A stretch of 64,000 bases of DNA. Origin: Epiperipatus broadwayi (taxonomy: Eukaryota; Onychophora; Udeonychophora; Euonychophora; Peripatidae). Both the position numbers and the translations under genes were made by a program. Location of the stretch: NCBI GenBank assembly GCA_028023455.1, contig JAQFVV010012575.1, positions 250,001 through 314,000 on the forward strand, given 5' to 3'. The notes under the pieces are model-generated. The model did not search any database. It saw only the letters and a program-made list of their open reading frames with translations, and was not told the origin of the DNA. This document shows, one piece after another, positions 24,060 through 35,545 of this stretch. Every line of letters starts with the position of its first letter. Position 1 is the first letter of the stretch.

Positions 24060-24900
24060 AAATTAATCTTTTATGTTCAATAATGTCAAAAGCCTTATCA
24101 CAATCTAAAAAAATAGTTTTATATTTTTTATCATTTACTGCATTTTTAATTTTATCTGTAAATATCTTTCTTCTATAAATCCTTAATAATTTTTATTAAA
24201 AAGTTATTTTAATTAACATTTTTTTGACAATTTTATAATTTTCTATTATTTCAGCGATTGAAGGAAGAATAGAAAAGCTCTATAGTTATCAAAATTATTT
24301 TATCACCAGGTTTAAAAACTGGTCATACTATAGGTGTTTTTAATAATGTATGCCACTTATTACTTTTTATTTTATTAATCATATAAATTATAATATCTGT
24401 TTATGTTCAATAATGTCAAAAGCCTTATCACAATCTAAAAAAAATATAGTTTTATATTTTTTATCATTAACTGAACTTTTAATTTTATCTGTAAATATCT
24501 TTCTTTTATAAATCCTTAATGATTTTTATTAAAAAGTTATTTTAATTAACATTTTTTTTGAAAATTTTATAATTTTCTATTACTTCAGCAATTGAAGGAA
24601 GAATAGTAAAGTTCTATGGTTATCAAAATTATTTTATCATCAGATTTAAAAACTGGTCGTACTATAGATGTTTTTAAAATGTAGACAACTCAATACTTTT
24701 TATTTTATTAATCATATAAATTATAATATCTGATAAAATATCAATATTAGTTTTTATATTTTCTGATCTGATTTTATCTATATCTGAACTTATATTAACT
24801 CTAAATTCTTTTATTAATTCATATAAATCTTTTTAGATTTACATTTAGCATAAATATTGAATGACATTGACTATTATATGTTTTTGAAATATTAATATCG
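24060..24900 (-). pseudogene. Jockey/CR1-like LINE RT relic, N-terminal half, internally duplicated
   Basis: The minus-strand frame reads RIYRRKIFTDKIKNAVNDKK and then YKTIFLDCDKAFDIIEH, the first RT aspartate motif (LDxxKAFDxxxH). The coding segment is present twice as a direct repeat of 330 bp (24071-24400 and 24401-24730), with a few percent divergence. The duplication post-dates the LINE insertion or came from an array of truncated copies. Confidence 0.75.
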
Positions 24901-25032
24901 TGACTAATTTTTTTAGCTTATAAATTTTTTCTATGACTATGATATTAAAAGTTTTTTCTAGAAAAAAAACCCTATCATTTATATTAAACTTCTTAATACA
25001 TTGTATAAGCTTAAACCTGCATTTATTTATGC

Positions 25033-25343
25033 AATATATGCAGGATTTGAACTCAGACTTTCACATGACCCACTACTCTCAGTGCCATCTCATATTGCTG
25101 ACCCACCTGATCACACACATGTTGAAAAGAGATAAATAATCACCATATAAAGCTGAGCACTGAATGTATATATGTGTGGAGATAGTAATCTAGACCAACT
25201 GATGATTGCTGGTTTAGCATGAAATATGTATATTGGTGATTATTTATTCCTTCAACATGTGTGTGATCAGATGAGTCAGAAATATGATATGCCACTGAGA
25301 GTAGTGGGTCATGTAAAAGTCTGAGTTTGAATCCCGCATATTA
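25033..25343. mobile_element. Inverted pair of family E hammerhead-SINEs
   Basis: A minus-strand copy (25033-25147) and a plus-strand copy (25155-25343) face each other, giving arms of about 105 bp. Both end in the box-B-like GAGTTYGAATCC/GAGTTCAAATCC segment. The plus copy includes the full hammerhead (25186-25242). The minus copy begins close to the equivalent of the cleavage site (TATATGGTGATTATTTATC), as expected if a cleaved RNA was copied (inference). Confidence 0.75.
25186..25242 (+). ncRNA. Hammerhead ribozyme, family E, intact core
   Basis: Stem I pairs TAATC (25186-25190) with GATTA (25238-25242) and CCAA (25195-25198) with TTGG (25233-25236) across a TAGA/T internal loop. The core CTGATGA is at 25199-25205. 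Stem II is TGCT/AGCA with loop GGTTT, with a T-T mismatch at its base. GAAA is at 25221-25224. Stem III is the near-palindrome TATGTA, and the triplet ATA ends at 25232. In the copy at 6.4 kb stem III is the perfect palindrome ATACGTAT, and in the copy at 46.2 kb the base pair of stem II is G-C, so the inferred ancestor is a regular hammerhead. Confidence 0.75.
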
Positions 25344-25365
25344 AACTTTTTTAAGTCTTTATAAT

Positions 25366-25366
25366 T

Positions 25367-25444
<78 letters not shown>

Positions 25445-25472
25445 TATTATTATTATTATTATTATTATTATT
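25366..25472. repeat. AAT/ATT palindromic microsatellite
   Basis: About 25 AAT units (25366-25442) switch to about 10 ATT units (25443-25472), forming a potential long hairpin. It lies just downstream of the inverted family E pair. Confidence 0.95.
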
Positions 25473-26299
25473 TCATTGATTTTTTTCCAAGTTTTTTTAT
25501 GTCATCTTAGAATCATTAAAAATTTATTATGAAGCAATAGTTTCTCTGCTCTTATCATGTAATTAACTTTATTTTTTAATGTTAATGGATGTTAAAAAAG
25601 ACTTCTATGTTTCTTTCTGTAATTATAAATTATTTATGTGTCTGGCTTACAACTTTCTTTTTGTTATAGTTATTACAGACTGTAGTTTTCTTGTGTGTAG
25701 TTGTATAAATTTATATATAAAGGAATAGGGGAATAGTGTTGAATTCTTCTAGAATTCTAGTGCATTGATCCCATGTGATAAAAGCCTCAGAAGCTGCCTT
25801 TCGATGATGATTTTTCCTATCCATATAAATGCTGGTAGGTGATCCATAGTTAAAGATCTCAATTTCTAAGCAAGTGCTGGAAAAAAGAAATCAATTTGAT
25901 TTTGGCAGTGTTTTCACCAACAATAATAACCTGGTTTAATTTCAAAGGCTATGGAAATATGTTCATCAAACTTTTGATTTTTTTTAAATTTTAGATTGCT
26001 AACCAGACTCAATGTTTGCTGGAAAAAAATATTTGAAGAATAAAATTCAAGAATGACATCAGTTCATATTGTTTATACATTTGTAGCAAAGAGATTGAAA
26101 GATATTATTGACCATTAATAAGAAATTCTGTTCCACTATTTAAACAAAAATGTGATGCAATGTCAATTCAAACATCAAGGTAATCTAAAAATTCATATCC
26201 TTAATTCCAAATCAAAATTACAAATATGAATCAAAATTTTTTGTTCATTCTATTATTTGGTACAGAGGTGATGAAATATAAACTGGCATTCAGAAATAA

Positions 26300-26565
26300 A
26301 AGATATCACAAGATCACCATTTCTAATGCTTACACAAACTGTTACTATAGTAGTAAACTCTCCATACAGCAGTGCCACCCTGTGCCAACCATAGTAATCA
26401 ATGGATCCAAGAAGGTTTGTGCATAAAATCCCTACTTAATGCCTACTCATCCAATATCCTCAGACTAATTTCTAGCCTGTGACTTTAATCAATGAAAGGC
26501 CTTGAATCTGAGAGCACTCCACCTAGATCATAGAATCTATGGCAGCCCTCTAGCACCTTCTTTCT
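26300..26565 (-). mobile_element. Family A retrozyme, degenerate
   Basis: It is recognised by ATCACAAGATCACCATTTCT, AACTCTCCATACAGCAGTG, GTGCATAAAATCCCTAC and ATCTGAGAGCACT. The minus-strand ribozyme (about 26450-26512) reads TTGATTA in place of CTGATGA, so it should be inactive. The GAAAT and AGTC segments survive. Confidence 0.75.
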
Positions 26566-26599
26566 GTTTAGTTCATTAAGTTAGATATTTTTATCCAAA

Positions 26600-27990
26600 T
26601 GTCAATTTTTGTATCATTTATTCAAAAGTTGATCAAAATAATTTTTCTGTTTAAAAATTTGGCCAAAGTTAAATGAATAGATAAAATGGATATTTCATTA
26701 AAAGTCATCATATCAATTATTGTATCATTATTCAAAAGATAATCAAAATACTCTTTCCACCTGTTCAAAATATCATTCTCCTCATATAAAATAGTGCATT
26801 TTCTAGATTTAATAGGGTTGTGATACTGTTTCCTGAGTCCACATGTTGTTTTCAATACATCAACAAAATGTCTAGAATGTCCATGATTAGCAAATGTCTG
26901 TATTTTTTTAAATCCACTAATCAGTTTTAAGCCTTCATGACAATCATTGAATTTCTGCTTTCAGGTGTTTATATTTATTTATTATGAATTTCCACATTTA
27001 CTCAATTATTTTTGCCAAACAGAGAATCCCACATTTTTTAAAATTATTAATAATATAACCATTGTCAGAAAATAATCATGGTTCTTCTTTTTTAGTGAAC
27101 CCAAGAATAAATTTACTTATACCCATAATACACTCCTTAAGAGAATTTCATGCTTCTGTAATATGGCAGTTCCTGAAGATCCATATTAGCAATTTTAGTG
27201 TTATATAACTTTCAAATTTAATATGTATAGTAGTTTTTTCTAAAGAGCAAACCAATTTTTTTTTGTAAATACGATTGAAATAATAACTATTTTTTTTACT
27301 GCAAGTATCATTTTAATCCTGGAGCATACTAAGTTAAGATCTATTTAACAATCAGAGCTTGTGTTTGCTTATGTAATGTGAACTTCTCTTGTATTTTGAC
27401 TCATAACTATAATTTAATCTATTAAATGTCATTGTTTTGTGAATGATTGCACCTATGTTTCTTTATTGTCATTTTCCTGCCTAAACAAAGTATTTGTCAT
27501 AGTCAACATGTGATGTGCATAAATTCAACAATAACAAAACACTTGAATTTAAAGCTCCAATACCATTATTTCCAATATATTTTGGCCAAAGTTTTCAATT
27601 TGTTCAACACATGCATTAAAGTTCCCAAGAAAATAACTTCAATTTTTTAATAGTATTGCTGTAATTACGCTATCCAATAAGACAAAAAGCTTTCCTTTTC
27701 TGAATTCTCTGAATCTAGGTTGGAGTATAGGCACTGATAAAATAAGCCCTAGTACCATTAGGCAAGTTTTAAGATCATTAACCTTTCATTGATACAAAGG
27801 GGAATTCCAACAACAGAAGTCACAAATTAGATTTACAGCAAATCCAATGCCACACATTCTTCTTTCAATGACTGACATGCTTTTTCAAAAACTTGTATCC
27901 ATCCATCTAATCTAATAAATTTCTTTCCTCTGTGAGGAAAGTTTCACTAAGAGTAGCTATATCAATGTTAAATATTGTCCGTTGTTTAGC
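26600..27990 (-). pseudogene. CFDP2-like LINE relic: endonuclease to RT linker
   Basis: On the minus strand the APE endonuclease start is at about 27900-27990 (WNVKTS, then EWRTAFVAKQRTIFNIDIAT and LSETFLTE), matching the conserved WNVRTL...ERRTALVAxxLxxYxIDIAALSETRL pattern. At 27700-27790 comes NERLMILKLA and a stop, the GINDRIMxLRLPL segment, followed by the YAPT region as CLYSN. At 26622-26855 is the RT linker, with KCTILYEENDILNRWKEYFD and then YLLNN. Many stops are present. The RT body that should follow at lower coordinates is absent. Confidence 0.8.
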
Positions 27991-29097
27991 CACAAATGCA
28001 GTTCTCCATTCTGATTTTGAAAAGTTCGTATCATATGAAGTTTTCACATTCCATATATTTATATTTAGAAAAAAAATATTTATAATACTTACCTTTATTA
28101 TTACTACTGCTCTTACTACACTACTATTACTGTTATTATTCTTATTATTTCTACAGCTGAAATGAGAAAGCTATTAGGTGTGACAATGTAGGCAAACTGT
28201 AGCGAAAGACCATTTTTAGAACATATTTTCTAGACCCTTCCATTTTTGTAATAGGCAGAAAAAATCCCTAAATAGAACTGTTCAAGCATACAACTTTTTC
28301 CAGCCAAAACTCCTATCCCATTTAAATCCAATTCCAAGTTGATTCACTAGTGATTATACTGCCTCAAGAAAACATGACAACTAAAGATTGACAGTCTATT
28401 TAGCCCATACCATCATTCCTGTTTTAATTCTTGATAGTTTGAGTTAAAAAAAAAGAAAAATAAATATTGGAGTCAGAAATGCTGTGAATGTAGTTAAAGA
28501 AAGAAAATGTTGCACAAACACGCAATCTCATTGTCACAATTACCATAAAGAAATGTTATTCACAGTTGGTTTCCATATCTAAAGGCCATTTCACTATCTG
28601 CCACCTATGGATCCCACTGGTAACCTGAGTGTAGCAAAGGATAAACATCAACTAAGTGGTTTGTCTAGTTCACAATTACATTAATTAAACAGTGTTCAAA
28701 ACATAGAGATAGGGGGACAAAATAGACATTTTTAGTCTTTTAAATAATAATGATCCTATTTTCAGAGTTCTTTTCAAAACTTAAAAAGTTTGGAAATTGT
28801 GTGATATACTGACAAAAAAAAAAAAGAAAAATTTATAGAAAAAGTAAATAAAATAGATCTAGTTTTTTTTCACTCAATAGATTCTGATATTAGTAGTATA
28901 TTGATGTCATAATATATTTCAGGATTGATAAGTAATAAACCACTTACGTAAAAAATATAATTATTAATCACATATAATTTTTATTATTATTTATGTAAGC
29001 AATACATATTTTTTTAAAAAAAATTAAATTTTCTTCACTCATGAATGAAATCTTATGCAAACACATATTATCTATTCTTTGCCATATAGTCACACTA
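27991..29097. other. AT-rich spacer, possible LINE 5' region
   Basis: Directly upstream (minus strand) of the LINE endonuclease start; the first few hundred bases could be its 5' UTR. A TTA/CTA-rich simple stretch lies at 28100-28150. No gene or RNA motif is visible. Confidence 0.35.
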
Positions 29098-29716
29098 AGA
29101 TTGCCAGAAGGCTTGTGCATAAAATCCCTATCTCCAATATCTCCAGACTAATTTCTAGCTCTTTTGGCATCCATTGATTACTCTGGCTTGCACTGAGTGG
29201 CACAACTGTATGGAGAGTTTTGCCTGTTTTAACAACAATTATGAGCAAGCATAAGAAATGGTGATCATGTGATGTTTAGTGGTTTAATACCAATCCTGCC
29301 TAATAGTATAGTGGTGGTTATGGCTATTAAAAAACAAAAGACACCAAAATATATGGGTAGTGAACTGAGTTCAGACCTATATGACTATAAGCTACTGAGC
29401 TTGAATTGAAAATATTATTGTGTTTTCAATTTTAAACTCATAGTTTTGTAGTTAAAGTAGAAATAAAAGGTGGCTACTAGAGGGTTGCATTAGATCCTAA
29501 GATCTAGGTGCAGTGCTCTCAGATTGAAGGCTCCTCATTAATGAAAGCCAAAGCTAGAAACTGGTCTGGGGATATTGGATGAGTAGGCACTAGATAGGGA
29601 TTTTATGCACAAGCCTTCTGGCATCCATTGATTACTCTGGATTGCACTGAGTGGCACTACTGTATGAAGAGAAAACAACTGTTATGAGCAAGCATAAAAA
29701 ATGATGATCATGTGAA
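29098..29716 (+). mobile_element. Family A retrozyme, head-to-tail with an inverted stub
   Basis: 29098-29163 is a reverse-oriented stub that contains the 3' half of a hammerhead. From 29164 the plus-strand unit starts, and one complete unit follows. The linker ACAACAATTATGAGCAAGC at 29233 recurs at 29675, an offset of 443 bp, so the complete unit lies between direct terminal repeats. The plus ribozyme (29524-29590) reads TTAATGA in place of CTGATGA and GGTC for the cleavage segment, so it is probably inactive. This copy defines the unit length and head-to-tail nature of the family. Confidence 0.85.
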
Positions 29717-30339
29717 AGTAAAAGTAATTTACAGAATATAAGTAGTTTTTATATTGATAAATGGTTGTGATATAATAAAATTTGTGATTATTGGGCAGCT
29801 TATAAGTTTGGGAAGTTTTTGGTTAAATTTATTTATTTCATGTAACCATTAGTTATTTTGAATATAGTTTACTGCTTTTATATTTAAAACATAGTTTTAG
29901 AGATTTTTTCTAGTATCTATAAAGTAGTAGGAATAATAATTTATGATTGAAATACACACATTCCATGCACATTTTCACACACATATTGATCATAACTTAA
30001 GAATAATAAAATTAAAATTAAAAATATTTAAAAAAAAAAAATAATGGTGGCAAAACATTAGAGAAGAAATGATACTCACATTAACAAGTGAAGAGAAATT
30101 ACTTACTAACTGTAGATCAATGAGATGACCTTGCTGTAGTCCAGACAGAGGCATCAGATTGGAGGAACAATAACCATATTAGCTATGGTATTTGTCTAAC
30201 TAAAGTGAAAAGAGATATGGCTATGCACAAAAATACTAATTTGTGACTAATAGATAGTAAGATGACTAATATGTTTTACATAAATAGTAATTGTCAATTA
30301 GAAGATGCAAGAGAAGTTTAATGCAAGAATCAAGAGACA

Positions 30340-30530
30340 AAAATTATTAACAAAGACAGAAATAAAATAAAATATTATTCTTAGAAATACTCTTGTGAAT
30401 GTAAATTAAAACTTACAAACCATTTAAAAGCTTTAATAAAGAATTTGAAAAAGATTTAAATTTGCACAACATTAATAATAAATATTTTAATAGTTATGCT
30501 GATAACAGAAATAACGTTAACAAAAAGTCA
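30340..30530 (+). mobile_element. Short RTE-like LINE relic
   Basis: TAAATTAAAACTTACAAACC and the following ATTTAAAAGCTTTAATAAAG resemble the inter-domain region of the LINE at 34295-34400. It is highly decayed, with no open frame. Confidence 0.45.
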
Positions 30531-30913
30531 ATTTTATATTTTAAAAAAAAAAACATAAAAAAATTATATATGAGACTTTTAAAATAAATTAATAGTAGCT
30601 TTTAGATATGTGCAATTTTAATATTGACATTTTTACATGATATCAAATGAATTAACACAATGGAAAATTACTTTTAATTATAAAAAAAAAGTTTATCATA
30701 TAGTATTAGTTATATTTCTCAGTATTAATTTGTGAAAGAAGTTGGGCATATAATATTTGCAAGATTTCTGTATGTGATGTATGAGCATGTACATGTGTGT
30801 GTATGAAGTGATCAAATTTAGTTATAATTTGTATTTTCCTTCTTTATCAATGTTATTATTAATTAAATGTTTGAAAAACAAATTAAAATATAATATAATA
30901 TTTATTTTGTTAG

Positions 30914-30967
30914 GGCAGATGGAACTCCTATATGGATGAAGACCGAGAGCTTATTGAAGTCATTGAG
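30914..30967 (+). CDS. Candidate internal or terminal exon, unidentified
   Basis: A pyrimidine-rich acceptor (TTTATTTTGTTAG) precedes a GC-richer open stretch that reads GRWNSYMDEDRELIEVIE in phase 0. It ends either at GAG|GTTACT, a weak donor giving 54 nt, or three codons on at a TAA (after VT). The charged peptide and balanced codon use contrast with the AT-rich flanks, and no repeat in the window contains it. I do not recognise the protein. The left end of the inverted-end element starts 44 bp downstream. A chance open stretch cannot be excluded. Confidence 0.3.
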
Positions 30968-31010
30968 GTTACTTAAGTTTACAAAAATTTGCTTTGGTAC
31001 TTATATATAA

Positions 31011-32574
31011 GTCCTGTGACATGAAGCACATATTAGACATGCTGTGACTTTTCACATTTGTATCAATCCACTGATAACTTTCTAACCTAGTGATCTGACC
31101 AAAATAACATGTACACGGATCTTGTACATGATACTTTCACAAGATTTATAAAGTTATCTTCAGGGTGAATAAGTATGTGAAAAGGCATAGCATGTCTAAA
31201 TACGTGCTCTATGTTGCTTAGGACTAAAAATACTACTTTCACACAAAAAATATAAACAATTTGGAGCATAATTTACCCCCCCCCCAAAAAAAAAAACAAC
31301 AAAATGATCTTAAAAATTACAATTTTAGCAACAGTTTAAAAAAAATGTAATTTGCCATTCAGAAGTATATATGATTTTCACAGGAAAAATATAAAATATG
31401 GTGGAGAACATAAATTAATAATAGTACTAAACATATAAAATTTGACCAAAAAATTGATATTAAACAGTAAATTTTTAAGCAATCAATATGATATACCATT
31501 ATACAAAAAGTTGCAAAAGTTACTTTGCCATATAAAAATATATATGACCCCTACATGAAAAATTATAAAATTTATAACAATACTAAAGATATAAATTTCA
31601 GAAAAAAAAAAAAAAAAACGATCTTAAAAAGTACATTTTTAACAACAGTTCAAAACAAAAAAAAATATTAATTTGCCAAACAGAAAAATGCATATGACTT
31701 TTTACAGGAAAAAAATTAAAACATGGTGCAGAGTAGCCATTTACTAAAGATATGAATTTGACCATAAAATCACTAAATTACAAAAATTGCCTAATATATT
31801 ATTAAAAAAAGTATGAAATATACACATATGCTACTTAATGTGCAATATATAACAGGAATTGTCACAAATGAATAAACCCAAGTTATCTGTTGTACATTAT
31901 TATAAGTCGATCAAATTTTTTCAAGAAAATGGAGACTTAAAGTAACAATTGTTCCCTCCAATATGAACATGTGATTACACAGTATATCACCTAAATGGGA
32001 TTTTGTCAAAAAAACAGTAATAAATAAATGTATTTTTTAAATAAAAAAATACAAAAAAAAAAAAGGAAAATTATTCATAAAATTAAAAAATATAACACTT
32101 TTATTAATTATTCATATGGGCAGCCATTTTATGCAAATGAATGCATCATCATTTTTTTACACCTATGCCACATAAATTCGGTCAAATATGAATGTAGATG
32201 TTGCCATGATGTTCCTCACTGTTGCTTATTACACCATTTCACTGAATCCCAGTCTTTTGATGTTTTGGAAAAGTACAGTTATTTACTCACTTAAAATCAA
32301 GTGAATTAAGCAACTATGAAAAAAAAAAGCATTGCAATTGAAATCAAACTGTTGTCAGAATGAAATCTTAAAACAAAAATTGGGCAAAAAAAATTGGTTT
32401 TGGAAAAAAAAAATGTTTTGTTACCAGATCAGATAAAAAACACATTTTGATCTGAGATCAGATAACAGCAATGCAGGGTTTACTTAGAGTTATTTGACCT
32501 AATCACAATGTTACACATTTATTGTGGATGTGAAAAGGTGCATCAGGTCTAATATGTGCCATGTCACAGGACTA
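31011..32574. mobile_element. 1.56-kb element with imperfect inverted ends
   Basis: The left end (GTCCTGTGACATGAAGCACA, then TATTAGACATGCTGTGAC and TTTTCACAT) is the inverted complement of the right end (32528-32574) over about 47 bp with small indels. The interior is AT-rich and contains a degenerate repeat of about 165 bp, seen at 31374, 31545 and 31690, around ACAGGAAAAATATAAAA and AATTTGACCA. No transposase remains. It may be a non-autonomous DNA transposon; the superfamily is not identifiable from the ends. Confidence 0.5.
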
Positions 32575-33352
32575 ATACATAAGAACCTCTGCTTTTAATA
32601 ATGTATAGAAAATAATTTTATATACCATTTTATTAGATATATTATGTAAAAAATTTCTAAGACATTAAAAATTCTTACTTTAAAACTAGCATATCAAAAT
32701 TTACAATTTATGAATAAATTTTAAATTAATAACTTTAAAAATGCTTAAATTTTTTAATTCTTCATTTTTATTTTAAAATAATAATTATATTTTTAGTTTG
32801 ATTGTTTTTTATGTTATGTTAGCTTTATGGAGCATTTAATATTTTATATTATTTTTTATGTAATTTTCTTATTGTAAAAATTGCATGTTTGAATGCATGA
32901 TGAACAAACACGGCATTTTCAGCAATGGAAAAATAAAGGAAAAAAAAAATTAAAAATAATTTTTAATTCCTTAAAATAAAAGAGTGTGAATGCTTTGATG
33001 AATGTAAGATATAAAAAACAATAATTGGCTGCAGAAAGGAGTTTGCTATTAACTGAAAGGAGACCCTTTGATTCCTCTTGGAGGCCTTAAAGGAACCGAG
33101 CAGGGCAAATTCCTAATGTCCACTCCATACGTTCTTGTCGTTGCAGCTATTATTACTATGTGATTATTCATATAGTATATGAACATGGATGGGCTGCTCA
33201 CCAACATGCATTAGCCAGCATGGTGAGTTTATTGGCTTTTTACCTCTGAGTTTAAGATCAAGAAACACCATGGTCTTTCTTCTCAGTGCCTGATAAGGCA
33301 GAATAAATGTTTGTGTAAATGATAAATATTTTTCCAATACATATATACAATT

Positions 33353-34144
33353 ATGACAGACAAAAATAAAGCATGGCCCTTATTCCCAGGAGGCTGTAAA
33401 GTCACCAACCAAGGCAGCAGTTGGTGGTCAAAGGCGGAGGGTGCTAAGAACCCCCTGATTGTGGACCTAGGCTGCCATTTGATGATGACTTTTTATTTAG
33501 GTACTTACAACTGCAGATCACTTTCAAGTGAAGGAAGATTGCAAGAATTAGAAGAAGAACTGCCTTATATTAAATGGGACATTATTGGATTTTGTGAAGT
33601 TAGAAGAAAAGGAGAAGAAACAATTGATTTAAAAAGTGGACATATACTCTATTATAAAGGCACACATATTGGAAATACAAGTGGAGTTGGATTCATTATA
33701 AATAAAAAGTGGAAGAACAATATTGTGGAGATTGATGGTGTATCGGACAGAGTGGCAAGATTAGTTATACAACTTAATAGCAGATACCAAATGCAGATAA
33801 TTCAGGTTTATGCCCCAACAAATTCTCATAGTGATGAAGTAGTAGAAGATTTTTATATGGATGTACAAAAGGCTTTTGATCAGAGTAAACAACATTTTAA
33901 AATTGTTATGGGAGACTTTAATGCTAGAATTGGTAGACAAATGAAAGATGAAATTGCTGTAGGTAATTTTGGTTATGGTAATAGAAATGAGAGAGGACAT
34001 AGACTTGTGGAGTTTGCAGAAAAAGAAAAACTTTATATTATGAATTCATTTTTTAAGAAAAATGTTAAAAGGAAATGGACATGGAAGCATCCAAATGAAG
34101 GTACAGCAGAATTGGATTATATTTTGACTAACAGAAAAAAATGA
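33353..34144 (+). pseudogene. LINE APE-like endonuclease domain
   Basis: An open frame of 263 codons encodes a DNA-nicking endonuclease of the exonuclease III/APE fold, used in target-primed reverse transcription. Visible motifs: TYNCRSL near residue 50, the metal-binding Glu in FCEVRRKG near 80, QVYAPTN near 152, GDFNARIGRQ near 187, WTWKHPN near 241 and ELDYILTN near 254. The final SDHR motif (nucleotides 34177-34188) is in another frame because of a slip in the A-run before 34144, so the endonuclease and RT are no longer joined. The start ATG at 33353 lies upstream of the domain; a second ATG at 33485 (MMTFYLGTYN) is the more usual start for such proteins. Confidence 0.9.
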
Positions 34145-35543
34145 AGATTGTAATGTTCTTAATAAATTTAACACAGGAAGTGATCATCGATTAGTAAGGT
34201 GTAAGTTACATGTTAATGTAAAACTAGAGAGACAAAAATTATTAAAAAAAAACAATATTTACAGTTGATATTCCTAATCTTCAGAAACATTCTAATGAAT
34301 TTAAATCAGAACTTACAAATCGGTTTCAAGTATTAATAGATTTTGACATGATTCAGATTTAAATGAAATTAATATGAAAATAACTGATACACTTTTAAAA
34401 ACTGCAACAAACATTGCTGGTAGAAAAAAGCAGCAATTGACTAATAAAATTTCTACTGAGACTAGAGAATTTATGAAGAAAAGAAGGAATATGAAGATAT
34501 ACAAAAATGATGTATTAAAAAGAATTGAATATCTCGAATTTTGTAAAATGGTACAGAAAAGAGTTGAAAATGATATAAGAAAGTATAACTGTGAAATAGC
34601 AAGGAAAACTGTAGAAAAAAATAAAAGTCTCAAAAATGTTAAACAACATTTTGGTATTGGTAGGAAATTTATATCTGCAATAAGAAAAAAAGATGGAATT
34701 ATTACTAAAAAGAGAGATGACATCATGAAATTGGTAGAAGATTTTTATCAAGAATTATATAGTAATAAAGAACAAGTACCTCCTATATCTATTACATCTT
34801 CCGAATTGCCCAGAATTTTAATTGAAGAAGTGAGACATGCAATTAAGTGTATGAAAAAAGGAAAGGCTCCAGGAAATGATGGAATTATATTTGATATATT
34901 AAAAGAAGCAGGTGAAGAAATAGAAACAATTTTAGCAAAGTTATATACCAAATGTCTAAATGATAAAGATGTACTGGAAGATTGAAAGAATGCAGTAATA
35001 ATATTAATATTTAAAAAAGATGATAAAGAAGATATTAGAAATTACAAACCTATCAGCCTTTTATCAGTTTTATATAAAATTTTTACCAAGATAATTACAA
35101 CTCGTCTACAGAGAAATTTGGATTTCCACCAACCAAAAGAACAAGCTGGATTTAAAAGTGGTTTTAGTACAATAGATCATATCCAGGTATTGAGAGAAGT
35201 CATAGAAAGGACAAATGAATATGAGTTGTCATTATGTTTTGGATTTGTAGATTATGAAAAGGCATTCGATTCTATACACATTTCTTCAGTGATTAAAGCA
35301 TTGGATCATCAAGGTATAGATCCAGAATATTGTCATATTTTAAAGAATATTTATAAAAATGCAACAGCAACAATTAGATTACATAATGATACTGGAAAAA
35401 TCAACATTGAGAAAGGTGTAAGACAAGGTGACTCCATATCTCCAAAACTCTTTACAGCAGTGCTGCAAGAAGTATTTTGTGGATTAAAATGGGAAACTAA
35501 AGGAGTGAAAGTAAATGGAGAGTATTTAAGTCATTACAGATGA
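34145..35543 (+). pseudogene. LINE reverse transcriptase, palm active site deleted
   Basis: 34374-34985 is open and covers the RT linker and fingers, including MKKGKAPGNDGIIFDILKEA. A TGA at 34983 replaces the Trp of EDWKNA. The frame then continues with IRNYKPISLLSVLYKIFTK, EQAGFKSGFSTIDHIQVLRE, FVDYEKAFDSI with the first catalytic Asp, and VRQGDSISPKLF. At 35525-35545 a small deletion removes the phenylalanine/alanine part of the FADD box: the sequence goes from YLSH straight to a shifted DDVVVFANN. The enzyme therefore lacks an intact catalytic centre. Confidence 0.9.
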
Positions 35544-35545
35544 TG

